Made by a program: the position numbers and the translations under genes
Part shown: positions 16,128-19,499 of the stretch, piece by piece
Layout of the letters: every line of letters starts with the position of its first letter
How positions within the stretch are numbered: position 1 is the stretch's first letter
Notes under the pieces: generated by a model
The model's input: the letters and a program-made list of their open reading frames with translations, nothing else
What the model was told of the DNA's origin: nothing
Databases searched by the model: none
Origin: Candidatus Hydrogenedens sp.
GTDB taxonomy: Bacteria > Hydrogenedentota > Hydrogenedentia > Hydrogenedentales > Hydrogenedentaceae
Length of the DNA: 19,499 nt
Direction of reading: 5' to 3'
Assembly: GCA_035378955.1 (NCBI GenBank)
Contig: DAOSUS010000053.1
Span: forward strand, 1-19,499

Positions 16128-17183
16128 ATGAAAAAAATTCTATACAAAATAGTGCTTATGTGTTTGTTTATAGTGATAGGCTTATCATTGATGATAGGAG
16201 TTGTTGTTGTAGGTGGATATATATACATTGTAAGAGAAGGAGTCTCTGGAGAACCTATTGAAATAACAATTAACAAAGGAAGCACTGCGAAGGATATTGC
16301 TTTTCTATTAAAAGAGAAAGGACTTATTCCCCATGAAATTTTCTTTTTAGTCTTAATCAAAATGAAAGGAGGAGATAAAGATATAAAGTATGGTATATAT
16401 TCTATTCCCAAGGGTTACTCTGCTCAACAAATATATGAACTTCTCCTAAAAGGTCCTATCCGTCCTATATATGCATATAAAATAACCATTCCAGAGGGGT
16501 TAACAAATAAACAAATATCCTTAACTGCACCAGACCCGCAAAAATTTCTGGAACTCGTAAATTCCAATGAATATGCAAAAGAAAAAAATATTCCGGGACC
16601 TACTGTGGAAGGCTTTCTAATGCCAGGAACATATCTATTTGAAGAAGTTCCTGATGCAAAGACCCTTGCCGATATGATGATAAATCAATTTGAGAAAGAA
16701 TGGAAAAAATTAATGGAAGAAAACGGGTTTGAACTTTCCAATGAGGAAAAATATCAAAAAGTTATTGTAGCATCTTTAATTGAAGAAGAATCGAAAGTAG
16801 ATGAAGAACGCCCTCTTATTGCCCAGGTTATATATAATCGTTTGAAGAAAGACATGCCTCTACAGATTGATGCAACATTACAATATGCTAATCAAAAGTA
16901 TGGCGTATTACTCACAAATGCTGATAAACAGATAGATTCTCCTTATAATACATACAAATACAAGGGCTTACCTCCCACTCCTATATCCAATCCCGGTTTA
17001 CCCAGTTTACGCGCAGCCTTATTCCCTGAATTAGGAGAATATCTTTATTTTGTATCTAATGCAGACGGAAAAACACATACATTTAGCAAAGATATTGATA
17101 CACACACAGATGCCGTTATTCATTATCGTAAAGCAATAAAAAAGAAACAAAATAATAGAACAGAGTCTAATCAGAAACAGTAA
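16128..17183 (+). CDS. mltG: Endolytic murein transglycosylase MltG
   Basis: MltG cleaves nascent peptidoglycan strands and acts as a terminase at the membrane. The 351-residue protein has a short basic start (MKKILYK), a membrane anchor (about 8-34), a LysM-like region (about 42-110) with EITINKGSTAKDIAFLLKEKG, and the YceG catalytic domain. The catalytic Glu is E219 in VASLIEEESKV, and VIYNRLKKDMPLQIDATLQY (234-253), SPYNTYKYKGLPPTPISNPG and YLYFVSNADGKTHTFS complete the signature. The ruvX-mltG pairing is common in bacteria. AGAGG lies almost on the ATG, so translation may depend on coupling to ruvX. It converges with the surface-protein gene across 11 bases. Confidence 0.95.
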   Translation: MKKILYKIVLMCLFIVIGLSLMIGVVVVGGYIYIVREGVSGEPIEITINKGSTAKDIAFLLKEKGLIPHEIFFLVLIKMKGGDKDIKYGIYSIPKGYSAQQIYELLLKGPIRPIYAYKITIPEGLTNKQISLTAPDPQKFLELVNSNEYAKEKNIPGPTVEGFLMPGTYLFEEVPDAKTLADMMINQFEKEWKKLMEENGFELSNEEKYQKVIVASLIEEESKVDEERPLIAQVIYNRLKKDMPLQIDATLQYANQKYGVLLTNADKQIDSPYNTYKYKGLPPTPISNPGLPSLRAALFPELGEYLYFVSNADGKTHTFSKDIDTHTDAVIHYRKAIKKKQNNRTESNQKQ

Positions 17184-17194
17184 ATATTATTTAT

Positions 17195-19498
17195 CTATTG
17201 TTGATTGCTGATTTTTTTGCGATTGCATAAAAGGAAGGTAGTAGCAAAGAGACAAATTATTATGTCACCCCAATATGAATTTCTATCATAATTAGGTCCA
17301 CAGGAAATGATAAATCGTCTTTTTGCCCCTTTGCTAATTACCAGTGTTACTTCCGTATCTTTTGATACTTCCGTTCCAGTTGCTGGTTCCGTTCTAATGA
17401 CTTTTCCTTTAGGAATATCTTTGCTATATTCCTCTTTTATTGTATTTGAAACACGAAGTCCTGCGGAAATCAATATTTGTGTTGCTTCCTCAACAGATTT
17501 TCCTCTTACATCTGGAATAGGTATTCCTTTTTCTCCCTCATTTGTTCCTTCTGTAGAACCTTCTACCGAACCTTCGGTAGTACCTTCAGGAGTCCCTTCA
17601 GGTATACCTTCACCTTCTACGGGGGTAACGGGTTTTAATCCAACAGATTCAGATTTGATATCCCCTTCAGGAACATTTGTAATCACCTGTCGTGATTCAA
17701 AATTAGGAGCAGTGATGTTTATGGTATAGGACCCTTCAGGAATAGAGGAAAATGTGTAAACACCATCTATATTCTGTGTTAATGGAGGATAAACAGCAGG
17801 ATTTATAGATACAGTTGCATTAAGAATAGGCTTTCTATTATTTGCATTCCATACGACACAGGCAAGTGAGGATGCTATCATTGCTTTACCCTTGCCCAAA
17901 TAATATTGGGTGTCTAAATTCCCTTGAACCATGGTCGGAATTTCCGCTGTATTTTCTGTTCCCCAATCGTTATTATGAGCCGTAATCTCATCAGTCCTTT
18001 CACTTATTATTGCTTTCCCTTCATTAAGATTAAATGTATTCCAACCTGTATTGGGGTCGTTAATATTACCTAAAGAATTAGATGGATTGTTACTTCCCGA
18101 ATTATCTTCAATATATATTCCAGTAGGATTGCTCTTTGTAGAAAGTGTAGATTTGAAAACACATCTTCTTATAACAGGTATACTATCACCAATAAGAATT
18201 CCAATATTTAAATCTTGAAACAGACATCTTTCAATGATGGTATTGTAAGGATTTCCACCTTCAACGGATATACCTATTTCAGAACCTGTCCCAATGAATC
18301 GGATATTTCGGATATTCATAGAAGTATTGCCACAATTCAAAAGTATATTATTTGCGGCTATTGCTTTCTCTGGATTGATTACATTTATATTAGGTTTTAT
18401 ATCAACATTATAAATTGCTGTTTTATTGGCTCCAGTAATGCTTCCATAAATGGTAGCCCGATTATTATTTTCGCCGTGGGCTGTTATTCCAATTAAGACA
18501 ATATTTTCTGATAATACAATATCCTCATAATAACTTCCCGGAAGCAGCACGATAGAGGATATTTTATTTTGTTTTGAAGGTATATTTGTATTTATGCTGG
18601 CAAGAGTAGTTGATATAGATGCTCGAGGAGAATTTAAAGTGCCAGGATTTTTATCATCACCAAAATTTGATACATAATGTGCTTCCCACGGAGAATGAGA
18701 ATCAATAGGATTGCTCTTTATAAGGAATTCTTCAAGATTAGACAATCCATCTAAGTCTGCATCTTCTTTAGCATCATTGCGTAATGGATTTAAGTCGTAT
18801 GTTACTTCAAAATAATCTGGCATACCATCATCGTCTGTATCTGTATCCTGGTCGGATGTTCCTAAGCAATTCTCTATACAAAGGGATAAACCATCTCCGT
18901 CTTCATCCGTAGGAGAAGTATCATTGGAACATTGATTCTGACACTGTTGTAATTGAGGGATATCACAATCAACAATAACACTTCTGGTAAGTGTAGATGA
19001 TAACTCATTTTCGTCATAGACTTTATAAGTAATAGTATAAGTACCTGTATAAGTAGTATAAACGCTGCCAATAACATTTACACGTATATTATTTAGTGAA
19101 CATTGGTCAAAGGCAATATACCCAGGGTCAGCCCATGTAGAATTACAAGGAATCGTAATTTGTGGGGGACCTATTAGAATAAGTATTGGTGGTTTCGTAT
19201 CCTGAATAATTATATTTCTCACAGCATGAAGGGCTGGATGGCTCTCAGTTTCCTTTACCTGATAGTCAATAGTATATGTGCCGGGAGACGAGTAATTAAC
19301 ATTATCTGTTACAATAATTTCATTGGAAATATCATTTCCTAATGAGTCGAAAGCTACTGCACCCGGGTCAATAAAAGATTCCCCACATTCTATTACTACA
19401 TCCGTTGGTCCTGTTAGGATGATTTGTGATGAATTAGAGATTACAATCACTCTCCGGGTAACTTTTACTACCTGTCCCTGGTCATACGGACTTATTAC
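17195..19498 (-). CDS. Large multidomain cell-surface protein, N-terminal part beyond the right edge
   Basis: Residues count from the GTG at 19450, but the frame is open to the edge and the bases before it encode TRRVIV, the end of a further Ig-like repeat, so the gene is 5' partial. Two Ig-like repeats of the DUF5011 type come first (about 8-84 and 92-162), each with GP, a single Cys, DPG and GTYTI. A thrombospondin-type-3-like acidic region follows (DEDGDG, DTDTDDDGMPD, DADLDGLSNLEE, about 181-250). Next are a right-handed beta-helix region (about 258-525), a carboxypeptidase-regulatory-like fold (529-605), an EG-rich linker (610-642) and a PASTA domain (643-709). The tail has CGP at 717-719, a hydrophobic helix (730-742) and NRKK, which resembles a C-terminal sorting signal. 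It is probably exported and attached to the envelope; the N-terminal signal would be outside the window. Confidence 0.85.
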   Translation of the reverse strand, partial: VISPYDQGQVVKVTRRVIVISNSSQIILTGPTDVVIECGESFIDPGAVAFDSLGNDISNEIIVTDNVNYSSPGTYTIDYQVKETESHPALHAVRNIIIQDTKPPILILIGPPQITIPCNSTWADPGYIAFDQCSLNNIRVNVIGSVYTTYTGTYTITYKVYDENELSSTLTRSVIVDCDIPQLQQCQNQCSNDTSPTDEDGDGLSLCIENCLGTSDQDTDTDDDGMPDYFEVTYDLNPLRNDAKEDADLDGLSNLEEFLIKSNPIDSHSPWEAHYVSNFGDDKNPGTLNSPRASISTTLASINTNIPSKQNKISSIVLLPGSYYEDIVLSENIVLIGITAHGENNNRATIYGSITGANKTAIYNVDIKPNINVINPEKAIAANNILLNCGNTSMNIRNIRFIGTGSEIGISVEGGNPYNTIIERCLFQDLNIGILIGDSIPVIRRCVFKSTLSTKSNPTGIYIEDNSGSNNPSNSLGNINDPNTGWNTFNLNEGKAIISERTDEITAHNNDWGTENTAEIPTMVQGNLDTQYYLGKGKAMIASSLACVVWNANNRKPILNATVSINPAVYPPLTQNIDGVYTFSSIPEGSYTINITAPNFESRQVITNVPEGDIKSESVGLKPVTPVEGEGIPEGTPEGTTEGSVEGSTEGTNEGEKGIPIPDVRGKSVEEATQILISAGLRVSNTIKEEYSKDIPKGKVIRTEPATGTEVSKDTEVTLVISKGAKRRFIISCGPNYDRNSYWGDIIICLFATTFLLCNRKKISNQQ
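17525..17623 (-). repeat. EG-rich tandem repeat linker
   Basis: Residues 610-642 of the surface protein repeat a unit of about four residues of the form x-x-E-G (EGIP, EGTP, EGTT, EGSV, EGST, EGTN), encoded by a degenerate 12-base repeat. It joins the beta-helix and regulatory-like part to the PASTA domain and the anchor, so it is probably a flexible spacer. Such units can change copy number by slippage. Confidence 0.8.
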
Positions 19499-19499
19499 C

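Noticed and set aside
17307..17729. Plus-strand open frame of 140 codons with Pro/Ser/Val repeats
   Set aside because: It is the antisense reading of the EG-rich linker and PASTA region; the repeats mirror those of the real gene.
1..19499. CRISPR array, insertion sequence, prophage or toxin-antitoxin pair
   Set aside because: No spaced direct repeats, terminal inverted repeats, transposase or integrase motifs, or small paired genes were seen; the only tandem repeat is inside a coding region.

Overview
The window is low-GC, densely packed bacterial chromosome with no mobile element, rRNA or CRISPR array. It holds sixteen protein genes (one open at each edge) and one tRNA gene. Marker genes are bacterial (MltG, RuvX, ThiC, Dus). 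The large surface protein at the right end combines Ig-like, thrombospondin-type, beta-helix and PASTA modules with an EG-rich linker. That linker style, together with the Fe-hydrogenase-like cassette, reminds me of deep-branching uncultured lineages such as Candidatus Hydrogenedentota. This lineage guess is inference and weak; a search with ValS, ThiC and MltG would settle it.

Region 1 (1-2893, + strand) is a compact cassette: an iron-sulfur protein related to the catalytic part of [FeFe] hydrogenases, a DRTGG protein, a PHP-family metal phosphoesterase and a GHKL ATPase. This gene set is found next to [FeFe] hydrogenase genes in anaerobes and is probably a redox or hydrogen signalling module. 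The first gene is open to the left edge and may be fused to, or run on from, an anti-sigma-type ATPase.

Region 2 (2900-5177) is a divergent pair: an unrecognised 504-residue protein on the minus strand and a site-2 protease on the plus strand. The 103-base gap between them carries a perfect palindrome, TGACATGTCA, that overlaps the candidate plus-strand -35 box.

Region 3 (5307-12270, + strand) is a probable housekeeping operon: valS, thiC, a tRNA-dihydrouridine synthase, araD and a membrane-anchored alpha/beta hydrolase, with gaps from a 1-base overlap to about 70 bases.

Region 4 (12276-15589) has a minus-strand pair (exonuclease III, then a PduO-type cobalamin adenosyltransferase), a CAT-anticodon tRNA with its own promoter, an aldo-keto reductase, and a second unrecognised protein on the minus strand.

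Region 5 (15683-19499) has ruvX and mltG on the plus strand, facing a large cell-surface protein whose N-terminal part lies beyond the right edge.

Four convergent gene pairs are separated by only 3 to 11 bases, and four genes appear to start with TTG (one of them, the left-edge gene, uncertain). No stretch longer than 300 bases lacks a gene.
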